From assembly GCF_025602895.1 (NCBI RefSeq), contig NW_026516220.1, forward strand, positions 434,001-498,000: 64,000 nt of DNA. The letters run 5' to 3'. This DNA comes from Polychytrium aggregatum. Lineage: Eukaryota > Chytridiomycota > Chytridiomycetes > Polychytriales. A program made the translations under genes and the position numbers. The notes under the pieces are model-generated. The model saw nothing but the letters and a program-made list of their open reading frames with translations. It was not told where the DNA came from and ran no database searches. Numbering within the stretch: the first letter of the stretch is position 1; each line of letters opens with the position of its first letter. Below, in pieces: positions 37,408 through 46,879 of the stretch.

Positions 37408-37545
37408 CTGGTGGCGGTGGAGCTGCTCGAAATACATGGGGACTGCTCGAAATACATGGGGACTGCTCGAAATACATGAGGACCTGCTCGAGTCCATGAT
37501 GCATCTCAAGCGACGGGAACTCGGCGCATATCCTTTGCACTGTGC
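37408..37545 (-). pseudogene. decayed Fanzor fragment
   Basis: One minus-strand frame reads AQCKGYAPSSRRLR and, after an insertion, MYFEQLHRHQ. These align in order with GKGYASSPRRLR and KYFEQFHHHQ of the truncated Fanzor at 7333-8199 and with the same region of the intact copy. Outside about 46 codons no similarity is visible. The segment between the two blocks is expanded by three copies of a 20-base unit. No terminal repeat is seen nearby. The short match makes this less certain than the other two copies, but two collinear blocks in one frame are hard to get by chance. Confidence 0.6.
37423..37482. repeat. 20-bp unit, three tandem copies
   Basis: The unit CTGCTCGAAATACATGGGGA is repeated three times with a change in the last copy. 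On the minus strand each copy carries the codons for MYFEQ in rotating frames, so it looks like a local tandem duplication inside the Fanzor relic. Confidence 0.85.
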
Positions 37546-38069
37546 TCACAGAGTTAGTGATGTGCACTCTATCCAAAGGAGCGGACAATCTGCATCAAGA
37601 GCGCGAGCAACTCTTCTAGAAGCTGGCGGCAGTCATGCTGCTTTTTGAATACACACGCGATAATCCGGTGGTTGCAGTGGTTCCTGTGCTTGCACCGTCC
37701 CCCGAAACAGCACTGTCATACAGTATGAAAGGGGTTATCGTGGGCGGGTCAATTATCGCCCATACAGAGCAGATGTGTCTATTCAAAACCACACTGGCAC
37801 AGAGTTTGCCATCGAGGGCAGACCATCCAACAGTGGGGGCCTTTGGCGAACGCTGCTCAACATTATGGCGATAGCCAGCCGGTCCTGGGTGCCTTGCGAC
37901 TCTCGGGAGAGTAAGGTACATGATGTGGGAGAGACTATGACTGTAACTATGACTATATCAACTGGAGTGCAAGTGGAGATATCATATGTATATCAAAATA
38001 CATGGTCTGATGCAGTTGCTGTAACCGAGGGCGGCTATTAATTCAAAGGGCCCTCCATAGCGCATCGGT

Positions 38070-38814
38070 TCAACTGTACGATTCCTGCACCGACTTGGAG
38101 CGGAGAAGCACCTCGACGTCCAGCGAATAGCAGAACTCGCCAAAGTCGGCCGTTTCCTTGAGGCATTTGTAGTACACGAGATCGATCACTTGCAGACAGT
38201 TAAACTGTTCCTGGGACCTGAAGCCAAAGACAAAGCACTTTTCTCGCTTCAGGGTCGGCTGGACGAGCTCGCACTGCTCCGGAGACTTTGCCACTTTGGA
38301 AGATCGGATCGTGGGTCCAGGTGGAATCGGGCAGAGTCGAAGCGCGGAGGAATCGTGGTGGAGTTGTGTCCCGGGTGGTCAGGCCGAGCGGTGTTGGTTT
38401 TGGAGTGAGGGGCGTTGTTGAGATACCAAGCGATAGGCAGCGTTGCGGCATTGGAATCCAACAGCGGCGGTTTCGTCACGGCAACGAATACGGTCGTCGA
38501 ACAGCGCAGCGTGACAATGGGAGACCAGCGATGGCGGATGGTTTTTGTCAACACGAAGCATGAAGTGTCAAAGTAAGGACACCGATGTCAGCCTTGATCA
38601 GTGAGCATACACTGATGCACATCGTTCAACTGAGAACTGAACTATCGGCGCAAATGCTGGTCCTGGACGGCTCGACGGGAGCAGACAGACAACGAGACCA
38701 CAGTCATTTGATCTTACAGTAATGGCAGCCAATGTTGGGGCGGGCGGGAACACCCTGGACCAGGCCGAGCACCGCGAGCAGGCAGCTCAGGACGACAAGC
38801 CAATTTGAGTGCAT
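38070..38814 (-). CDS. small secreted protein, unknown
   Basis: I do not recognise the family. Exon 1 starts at the ATG at 38812-38814 and gives a clean signal peptide: MHSNWLVVLSCLLAVLGLVQ followed by GVPARPNIGCHYC, with a donor GTAAGA right after. The middle exon (about 38270-38570) reads TKTIRHRWSPIVTLRC and then CxxxxVFVAVTKPP-like text. The last exon carries KREKCFVFGFRSQEQFNC, VIDLVYYKCLKETADF and GEFCYSLDVEVLLRSKS before the TGA at 38070. Even-looking Cys spacing suggests disulfides in an extracellular protein. The junction between the middle and last parts (about 38260-38300) changes frame without an obvious normal intron, so there is either a missed splice or a small frameshift. Confidence 0.5.
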
Positions 38815-40122
38815 TACGATGGTTTTGGCTTGCTTGCGTACTTGATATAGCGGCGGAGATGCGCTGTTATGTCGCAAAGATGGTGGGCCAAAATCGTTGC
38901 TTCAGCAGTCAGCGGAAGTGATCGCGGCGTCAGATAGTGAGGCTCTTGGCGAAATCAAGGGCCGGCATCGACAAGCCGTCTCAGGGCAGTGGAGGCTGGC
39001 TCGCTGACGAGCGACCGGTGCGGGCGAACCACCAGGGCATTTATACTCCACTCGGACTATCGATGCAAGCGCAGCAAAGAAAGTGTGTGTTGAGGAAGCG
39101 GACGCAACTGTAATCCCGGCGTAGAGCCCAGATGCGGTTCGGAATCCCGACATGGTCCCTCAGAGTGTAAACACTGGAATTCGACCAACATCGGAGCAGT
39201 CAGAGCACCAGTGCTGCTCTAGCGGAGGTCAGTGAACGTGGACAGCCAAGTGAGGATAGGTGCAATGACGGCGAAGCGGACGAGCGAGGTCTGTTCCAAG
39301 AAATCGCTGGCCGAAAGGTTCCACCGGGTCGATAGTTACTGTCGCCGCACCAACTCTATCACCACGCCGCCGTCAGCCCTGGAAGGCACCGTGGCTCGAG
39401 GACCATGTTGCGACGAGAGGGTTAGAGTTGCTTTGGAGAGAATTCGCGGAGGCTCTGACCCGAGTCTGACGCATGATCCAGTGGCGGATAGAGTTGTGAT
39501 TCTGGAAGCATTGGCAGGATCTGGACCGCACCGACGAGAATATCGATGCCGCGCACGCATGAATGGCATCGCAAGCCTGGCCTGCGATAGATGAATAGCT
39601 CTCAGACATGCATGTGTGGCCGTGCTGAGGGAAACTCGCTGCCAGGAACGGGTCCGGTGTCGCCCACCATGAACCGGCCAGATGGAATACGAACAGGAGT
39701 GCTGTGCGGGGAGCTAGACCGATGCTCTGCTACGATGAGAACCACAGACTCGCCGCCACAGTTGCTGTCATTGACCATCCGTCTTGGCCGTAGTGCCCAA
39801 TGGTGTCGCATTTCACAATTCCCATGGTTGATATACATGAACCATGACCGACCCGCAAATCGCGACGTGTCCCTGGCTGCATTGAGATGGGATGATGGAC
39901 GGTGTGTATTCCCATCCAAAATGTGGACATTTGGAATTTTGAGGCAGTGCCAACTGATCTCTGCCTACGGTGGGTAGGCCACCGATAGTTTCCGATCAGC
40001 CGAGCCGCTCGTTTGGCCAGCATCGCCCTGACATAACTCCGACTTGTGCACGGCCGACAGCAAAGTGGAGATGAGAGGATGAGCGGGGTCGGTGCCGCAG
40101 AGAGGATGGGAGGCACTCTTGA
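38815..40122. other. 1.3-kb stretch without a supported gene
   Basis: Short frames on both strands (for example 39232-39594 plus) show no domain, signal peptide or repeated structure. It includes the upstream region of the secreted-protein gene and the 3' side of RPB7. Confidence 0.4.
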
Positions 40123-41515
40123 TCACACTTCGGGTGTCGGTCCAAGGAAATCCTCCTTGATGGTCCCGATGGCAAACTGAGACAACAATGCGGCAAGTGT
40201 TGGAACATGGTTAGCAACGCAGCGCGAGCATCTCTGCAATGCATATGCCCGAATCCCTCGTCCAGCCAACAGCATGGCCGATTTGTAGTGCCAGATCCTC
40301 TCGGTTGGTGCCGAAGAGCCTTGGTATATCCCACGCCCGTATCAGCCAGCTCGACGGCAACTCACAATATCAGCTGCATCTGTGCGGATGCCAACGATGC
40401 GCATTCGTACACCCTCGCCCTTTTCGATCCTCAAGTCTTGTGCATCCTATCAGAGCAAGCGCCGGCCAAGTTTGGGTTGGCGATATCGAGCTTTAGCTCA
40501 AGCAGACAGGATATTGCGTCGCATCGGCTCGGTAGAAACGACGCTGGTTTGGCTTTCAGAGGCGCTCTCGCCGTAATTGCCGAATCAGCTTCGGCCGCTC
40601 ATTCAGGATCGAGCCTTGCAATCCAGGGCGCGGTGCATTCAACCCTCGGAAACGAGGCAAGCATACCTGTCCTTCGCCGATATACGCTGGCGGATTGGAA
40701 GTTGGGTCGAACTTGAGATACGAGGGGATCAACTGGCAGCCGGAGTGACAGCCGGAGTGACAGCCGGAGTGACAGCCGGAGTGGCAGCCGGAGTGGCAGA
40801 TTGCGGAAATAAAGCTTCAGCAGCTTGCCTCTGGAGGAGAAGCGCATGTTCTGCCAAAGCACCGAGCCCTCTTTGACGACGGACGACAAGGACCGGCACT
40901 CGATCTATGGTATGCAATCGTCGCCGCGACAGGGACGGCCGACTTACATGGTTGGAGACGAACACTTGCAATGGTCCAACATCGGCAAAGAAGCCCATCT
41001 GTGTGCCATTGACGAGAAATTGAATCAGATGCGCTGATCGTTGCAATGGAACGCCGGACATACGGCGCTTGCCGGCCCAGCGGATGGCCATTGTGGCGAA
41101 GAGTCCGATGGTCATCAAATGCCAAATGTGCGCCTGGGAGTCTGGCGTGATGCGTTGGAGATCTTGCTTTCGGCCACGCAGGCTCAGAGGATCCATTATA
41201 CATGAGCTTAATGCCATGACGTCGAAATACCTTGTTGACAGTGGTGACGATGCCGTCAAAAACTTGGTTCTTGAAGGGCTTGAAGACGATAGCTTTGTAG
41301 GTGATGTCGAACTCGGCGTATCCGGACGAGGCCTGCAGGACGCCCTTGCCGTAATCGTGCACATCGATGACCGAGATAATGTATCCATAGCGACCCGTGC
41401 ACGTGCCCTCAACCTCTTCGTAGAGCCTCCGGGTCAGGAACTGCCGCATGTGTGGTCCAAAGTGCTGGGGGTGCAGCTGGATGGTGTGGTGCAGTACTTT
41501 TACAAAGAAGCCCAT
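40123..41515 (-). CDS. RPB7: RNA polymerase II subunit Rpb7
   Basis: A spliced gene. Exon 1 (41231-41515, 95 codons) gives MGFFVKVLHHTIQLHPQHFG, then EEVEGTCTGRYGYIISVIDV and YKAIVFKPFKNQVFDG, the N-terminal tip domain of Rpb7. Later exons give QMGFFADVGPLQVFVSNH (near 41000), FDPTSNPPAYIGEGQ (near 40700), EKGEGVRMRIVGIRTDAADI (near 40400) and FAIGTIKEDFLGPTPEV before the TGA at 40123-40125, the OB-fold half. The protein pairs with Rpb4 on the polymerase II stalk and binds emerging RNA. The length (about 170 residues) is normal. The gene is divergent from the Kelch-SH3 gene, with about 460 bases between the starts. Confidence 0.93.
40739..40798. repeat. 12-bp tandem repeat in an RPB7 intron
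   Basis: Five copies of GCCGGAGTGACA, the last two with one change (GCCGGAGTGGCA). It lies between RPB7 exons just upstream of the FDPTSNPPAY exon, so it is intronic. Confidence 0.85.
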
Positions 41516-41974
41516 GATGCAGAGCGGCGCAGATGAGTGTGTCAGCGGAGCAGAATGGGCGAGCGAGGCTTGCGGAGGAGCAGGCGAGTCTGGCCGGGCT
41601 TGACGGATGTGCGGATGGACGGATGGATGATGGACGGACGGGCGGATGGGTGAGGAGATCGCGCAGGAGTCGGGTTGGGTTGATCGGGTTGGATCTGGGT
41701 TGGGTGAAAGGTCCTGGTTGAAGACCGCACAGCCCTTGGCCGCCCAACCCCAGCCCCAGCCCCAGCCCTGCGTCAATGCGGCGGTGTCGCACACACACGC
41801 CACTCGTCCCGGTAAAGGCTGCCGCCGCCTCGCCCCCATCCTGCTTCCCTCGCTCCTCATCAACTCCATCGCCTGCATCAACTCCATCGCCTGCATCAGC
41901 TCCGTCGCCTTTACCACCCAAGTTCCTATTCATCATCTGGTGCTGGATCACAGCCCCGCGCCCTGCATCAACAC
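41516..41974. promoter_or_regulatory. shared divergent promoter region of RPB7 and the Kelch-SH3 gene
   Basis: The two genes point away from each other across about 460 bases. The left part carries GGATGGACGGACGGGCGGATGG-like repetition and the right part CAGCCC repeats (41742-41772) and CATCAACTCCATCGCCTG repeats (about 41855-41900). No TATA box is obvious. Confidence 0.45.
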
Positions 41975-44900
41975 ATGAGCCGGATGCCGCCTTCTCCGGA
42001 CCATCCGGGCTGGTGCCGGACCCAATCTCGAGCCAGTTCGGCGTCGCAGCCAATCACATCGACACAACGCCCTGCCCTGATACTGTGCTGCCTGTTGTTG
42101 TTTCTGCTGGCTCCATCGCCGTCTTTCTCGCTCCCGGTGTCGACGGTGACTGGCTCGCCGCCGCCTTCGAACTCAACCAAACAAACCTCAAGCGTTGTGC
42201 CGTCGCCCGTTCCAACTGCTTCCCTCCAGAACTCGAGCCTGCCTTCTTTATCTTCGCCAACTCTCTACAGCCCGGTTGACTCGCTGCCATGGCGAGACTG
42301 CCACGCCTATGTGCAGACCAAAGACTCCTTTTTCATTATCGGAGGCCGTGCAGCAATCGGACCTGCACCCATCCCAGGCGGCGGCCCTATCATCCCGGTG
42401 CTTCCCGTGCTGGCCGCCACCCTGAACTCGACCTCGACCTCGACCTCGACCAGCCGACCAAATGCGAGCACCACGCAGCAACCAGCTGGCCCAAGCCCCA
42501 TAACCAGACTGTCTGAATCGTCCAACACAAGCGCCCTGCCGGGTGATCTGGTTCCGGTTCAGTCTCCGTTCGCTGGCACCAACTCGATTTGGTCGGTGCG
42601 GTACATCGATCTCGATGTTTCGAGCATTTCCCACTCGGACGCCTTCCCGCCGCTCTTTGGGCTGTCTTGCGTCACTGACGACTCCAAGTTGAAGATTTAT
42701 TGCACTGGCGGATTCCCGACCCCAAACTTGACGGCGGTTCCCCCTGGCCAGGCTGGTCCGACGTTGTATCCTTACGAAAGTCTGGTCATCGTCGATGTTC
42801 CCTCGGGCGTGGTATCAACCCACAACCTCACCTGGCCTGTGGACCAAGATGGTACCTCAGTATCCCGAGGCTTCCATGCATCGGTCTTCTACAACAACTC
42901 AATTTTCATGTTCGGTATGGCTTTGGCTTGATGCTGCTGCTGTTGATGTCTCAGCTGCTACCCAGCAGGCTCACCCCGACGAAGGACCGAGGGTATTGTG
43001 AGGGCTCTGGTTGGATCTACTTCGCTCGGTGCTCGGGCATGCGCTTTCGTTCTGTCGGCTGTTGAACTCACTTCCTGGTGTGGCTTGCATGGGCACCTGT
43101 GCCTTCGCTTCGCTTTACTCTTTCAGGCGGAATCCCTTGCTACCAGTGCCCCGTACCGACTCTGTCGTGGGGGAGGCAGCACATTGCCGTTCTGGATCTC
43201 GCCACATACAAAATCAAGACCATCAGCAGTGCGATCGGTCCAGCCGAGCTCTTTGGACCCTGCGCAGCGTTCATACCTCCAAGCAGCACCTCGAGTCTAT
43301 TTCCCAGCACCAGTAATTTCGGAAGGAATGGCTCCATTCTCCTCATTGGCGGCGCTTCCACCAACATCAGCGCCGACGGCACGAGAGCTTACCCGGCCGC
43401 CAACCCGCAGCTCCTTTGGTCGTTTGACATTGCCACTCACAACATAACGCCAATTGCTGTTGGGAACGCGGATCCCGGGTCAGTGCCATCGCCACGATAC
43501 GGGCACTCGTGTGCTGTCTCCAATGACGACAGCTCCACTATCTGGGTGCAAGGCGGAGGTGCACCGGGCTTTGATCCCGTGGACCGGAATCTGTGGCGTC
43601 TCAACATCAGCAACCCCGCCAACTACACCTGGCAGCTCATCGTCCCCAGCAAATCGGACCAGAACTCGCTCTTCTCCGCCAACGCCACATTGTTTGGCTC
43701 CTTGATCTCGTACTCGACTTTTGTCCTCGTCTTTGGCGGGCGCATCCCTGGCATGATCGGGGCAGACGGGCGCACGGGGTTCGTGAACGTCTCATCCGGA
43801 GCGACTCTGGCGTCCTTTGGCAACTCATCGGCCGTGCAATCGTCTGGGCCCTTTACAGTCTACTACGACGGCTCAGCGCTCGGAAGCTCTCTGGGATCGC
43901 TGTGGTCTCGAGCCAATCGGTTCGCTCGGCGCGTACTGGCGCAGCTTCCCACGCCCCGTTTGCTCCGTCGGTCGGCCGTACAGGAATCCGGCACAGACAG
44001 CGACCAAATCCAATCACCTCGACGTGTAGCCGGTCGTAAATCTGCTCTGAGCACGGCTGCAACGGCTACCGCCAGATGCGACTCCTCAATGAGGCACTTG
44101 TCGACCTTGACCGGCCTCACCTCGGTACCATCCGTATCTGCGCTATCGCCACCCTTGGCTGCGACACTGCCCTCGTCCCACCGACCCTCGAAGCCGCTGA
44201 CCATAAGTACAAAAGCCGCCGTGCCTTTGGTACTTGCACAAGTGGCGCAAACCACACAGGCCCCACCGATCGTACAAACCACACCAGCCGCACAAACCGC
44301 AAAGATCAGCAACCCGCTCAAAGCAACTCCATTCGAGCTTGCGTCTGAGCCCTTGGCAAGCGCAAATCAACCGTCGGATACAAATGCAAGCACGGTACCT
44401 CCTGGACTGCCCCTGCGCTATACGTTTGTCTTTGACACTCGCTTCGACACTTGGTCTCCTCAGGCACGGACCTTGGTGGCTAACTCTCCGTATGACGTCG
44501 ACAGCCAAACCAGCGCGAGTGACTCGGGTCCCCTAATCGCTGGCATTACCATCGGGCTGGTTGCCCTCTTGGTCGTTGCCGGCATTGCTGTGAACCGAAT
44601 GAGGTATCAAGCCAAACCCGGTGCCAGCGAAGACGGCGCGACAGATATCAACAAGAGCACAGCGCGCTCTGCAATTGAGATTGCTCGTGGCGCGGATAGC
44701 CGCAGCAACGATAGTGCAGACAGTCTGCCGTTCATGCTCCTGTTGAAGAAGAAGCACCAGTCGCTACTGCAGCCACAGCAGAGTGCCAACCTCGAGATGA
44801 ACCGCCTTGTGGGCCGACAGCTGGCAAACCGACCAAAGGCGCACTTTGCTCCTTCATCCACGCCCGGTCCATCGACGCACGTATCCGGTGCTGCTGGTTC

Positions 44901-46358
44901 CAGCGGCTCAGGTCTCCAGCTGCCCTCCTTGATCCCCAACAGCCGGCCGATGCATTCATCGCCGCTCGCGCCACCGCCCGTGGCTCTGTCGACCTTCATC
45001 CTGGATCCGCGATCAGGACTGCCGAAGCGCCTTGACTCGATTGTCAAGAAAGCCCCGGGCGCAAATTCAGTCGATTTCGACGACGACGAAGACTTTGGAT
45101 TTGAGCCTGACGAGACCGATAGCTCCGGTGCCGATGAAGCCAGCGATCCGGCTGCCGTGTCCGACCATCAGACTCCCTCTCCGCGCGAGGCCCATAACAG
45201 GAGTCCGTCGTGGGCGACCTCTGCCGCGGTCGACGATTCCAGCGAGTACTCTGCTGCACGGTCTGATGACCCTTTGATCGTCGCTACCAGCTCCCTTGAT
45301 CAGGCATCGGGCACCGCAACCCCGTGCTCGCATACGAGACCAACAAAGGTATCGGAATCAATGCAGTCGATCGAGCACTTCCAAGTCCACAACCGCCCAA
45401 GATTCATCATGTCCAAGACCACGCCGAACGCATCCACGGGTTTTACGGCCGGCGAGATGGACCGCAGCAGTCAAGTTTATTGTGGTTGCGGGTCACCAAC
45501 CAAGCGAGGACCACGACGACGAAATTGACCTGCGGACAGGCGAGATTGTGACAATTGCGTAAGTTTGGCGAGCCGCAAGGCACTCCCCACAAGCACCAGC
45601 GCCACTGCATTTTCTGGCTGCTGGCCCCGGGCAGCCGATTCCGCTCAGCCCACCGAACCATGCCCTGAAATTCGTGCTCACATATGGCTTCTCGCAACAG
45701 ATATCTCTACAACGATGGCTGGGCCAAGGGCTGGAACTTAACGTCGGGCCGCATCGGCGTGTTCCCGTTCCTGTGCGTCCAGCAGATGATGACGCGGTCC
45801 GGCAGCCGGCGCTCCAGCCGCACGGTGCATTCCGAGAAGCGTCTGAGCAAGCTCTCGATGGCCCGCATGTCCTCGTACAACAGTGAGCTGTCGACAGGCC
45901 AGCCAAGCTTGTACCAGACTCACATTCTCGAATTCGATGAGAACGCAGACGAAGAGGGAATTGATATGATGCCGCTTGCAAGCAGCTCCAACGACGCCAC
46001 AACATTCATCTCTGGAGGCACGGACCTGGGATACGAAAGCCAGAAGAGCAGCTTTGTGGACGCTGACATCGAGACGGCTGCGAGTCCAGCGAGTCCACTC
46101 GGCTCTGTTCGTTCGCTAGCAACACACGATACCGTCTTGGATGAAAGTCGACCTGCCGACGCCGCTGGCATGGCTGATGAGCCCGTGGTCGCTGGTGCAC
46201 CGCAAAGTGCCGCTGCTGCCGCCGTCGCGGGGCCCCCGCAATTGCCTGCGTCCCAGCCCACACCAATCCAAGCCGAACCTCTCGACGACGATTTCTCCGA
46301 CATGGGTGACAGCATCGGCTCGAGCGAGCTCGGTGACTTTGATGACGACGAGGAGTAG
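41975..46358 (+). CDS. Kelch-like membrane receptor with cytosolic SH3 domain
   Basis: A type I membrane protein. The N terminus has a hydrophobic signal (LILCCLLLFLLAPSPSFS). A Ser/Thr-rich extracellular part follows, with many N-glycosylation sites. Kelch/galactose-oxidase-like blades are visible (FIIGGRAAIGP, ILLIGGASTNISADG, IWVQGGGAPGFDPVDRNLW, FVLVFGGRIPG). Then come an S/T-rich stalk, one membrane span (LIAGITIGLVALLVVAGIAV, about 44536-44595), a disordered cytosolic tail and an SH3 domain near the C terminus. The SH3 is split by an intron: AVKFIVVAGHQPSEDHDDEI and RTGEIVTI end at about 45560. A junction to YLYNDGWAKGWNLTSGRIG follows at about 45702, with the Trp-rich core and the final GVFPF. 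The C-terminal tail is acidic. The intron 42915-43126 is clear. Between 45330 and 45480 the reading frame must shift to enter the SH3, and I could not find a matching intron phase, so that joint is uncertain. Role: probably a surface receptor or adhesion protein coupled to Pro-rich partners. Confidence 0.75.
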
Positions 46359-46779
46359 AGCCCAAAGTCACCGAAAGAGCCGCTGAAAGCCGTCAGCCAT
46401 TGACGCGCCGCACCTCGCCCAGCCCATCGCGTGTACTTTTTTTTTGGTAATTTCATGAAGCGATTTGCGGAGAAGGGTTGATACCCAACCCGTTATCGCC
46501 GCTCCCCACCCCATGGCGCATCTCCATCTCCTTGCATCCAGCACACGTTATACCGCTAGGGTGCGGATAGAAACCCCCTGAATATACGTTTGAGCCACCG
46601 GAAGAGTCGTTGCCGGCATTCGTGTCGGGTCGAACGTCGATACAGCCCTGCGGACAGCAGAGACACGCGGTACATCCTTGGCCCCAATCTCATGGAGCGA
46701 ACGGCCATTGTGAATGACAGATGTGTTTTATTTCCACCCCTTCTCCTAAAAGGCCGAGTGTCCCGTTTCGTGAGCGCTA
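46359..46779. other. gap between the Kelch-SH3 gene and the Fanzor element
   Basis: No gene is seen. Near the element (46758-46769) it carries GTGTCCCGTTT, the same core as the inner part of the element's terminal repeats, in opposite orientation to the adjoining end. Confidence 0.45.
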
Positions 46780-46806
46780 TACACTTTATTCAGAAAAAAA
46801 CGGGAC
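46780..46806. repeat. left terminal inverted repeat
   Basis: TACACTTTATTCAG, seven A, then CGGGACA. It pairs with the reverse complement of 50494-50522 with a handful of mismatches. The outermost TA (46780-46781) is the presumed target duplication. Confidence 0.8.
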
Positions 46807-46879
46807 AACATAGCCGTTTCCATGAACATGTAGTATGTGCTGTGCTTGCGTCAAGCAAAGCCACAAGAAATAAAACAGA
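46807..46879 (-). ncRNA. candidate omega-RNA scaffold of the intact Fanzor
   Basis: This is the only noncoding stretch between the nuclease stop codon and the element end. It has a perfect 6-bp hairpin with a 3-base loop, TGCTTG-CGT-CAAGCA (46843-46857), and the short palindrome CATGAACATG (46821-46830). In known Fanzor and TnpB systems the guide RNA scaffold lies here and the guide is read from the flank just outside the end. That this copy makes such an RNA is inference; no promoter or transcript can be seen. Confidence 0.45.

Larger units (their letters stand above)
37183..38069. other. intergenic region holding a Fanzor scrap
   Basis: Between the DNAI3 stop and the end of the secreted-protein gene. 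Apart from the Fanzor relic at 37408-37545 and its 20-base triplication, I see only short frames without similarity to anything I know. Confidence 0.45.

Noticed and set aside
37423-37482. CRISPR-like short repeat array
   Set aside because: Three directly abutting 20-bp copies without spacers inside a eukaryotic Fanzor relic; a simple tandem duplication.
37635-38041. Plus-strand frames between DNAI3 and the secreted-protein gene
   Set aside because: Short, overlapping and without similarity to a family I know; no reliable splice pattern linking them to DNAI3, which ends cleanly at 37182.
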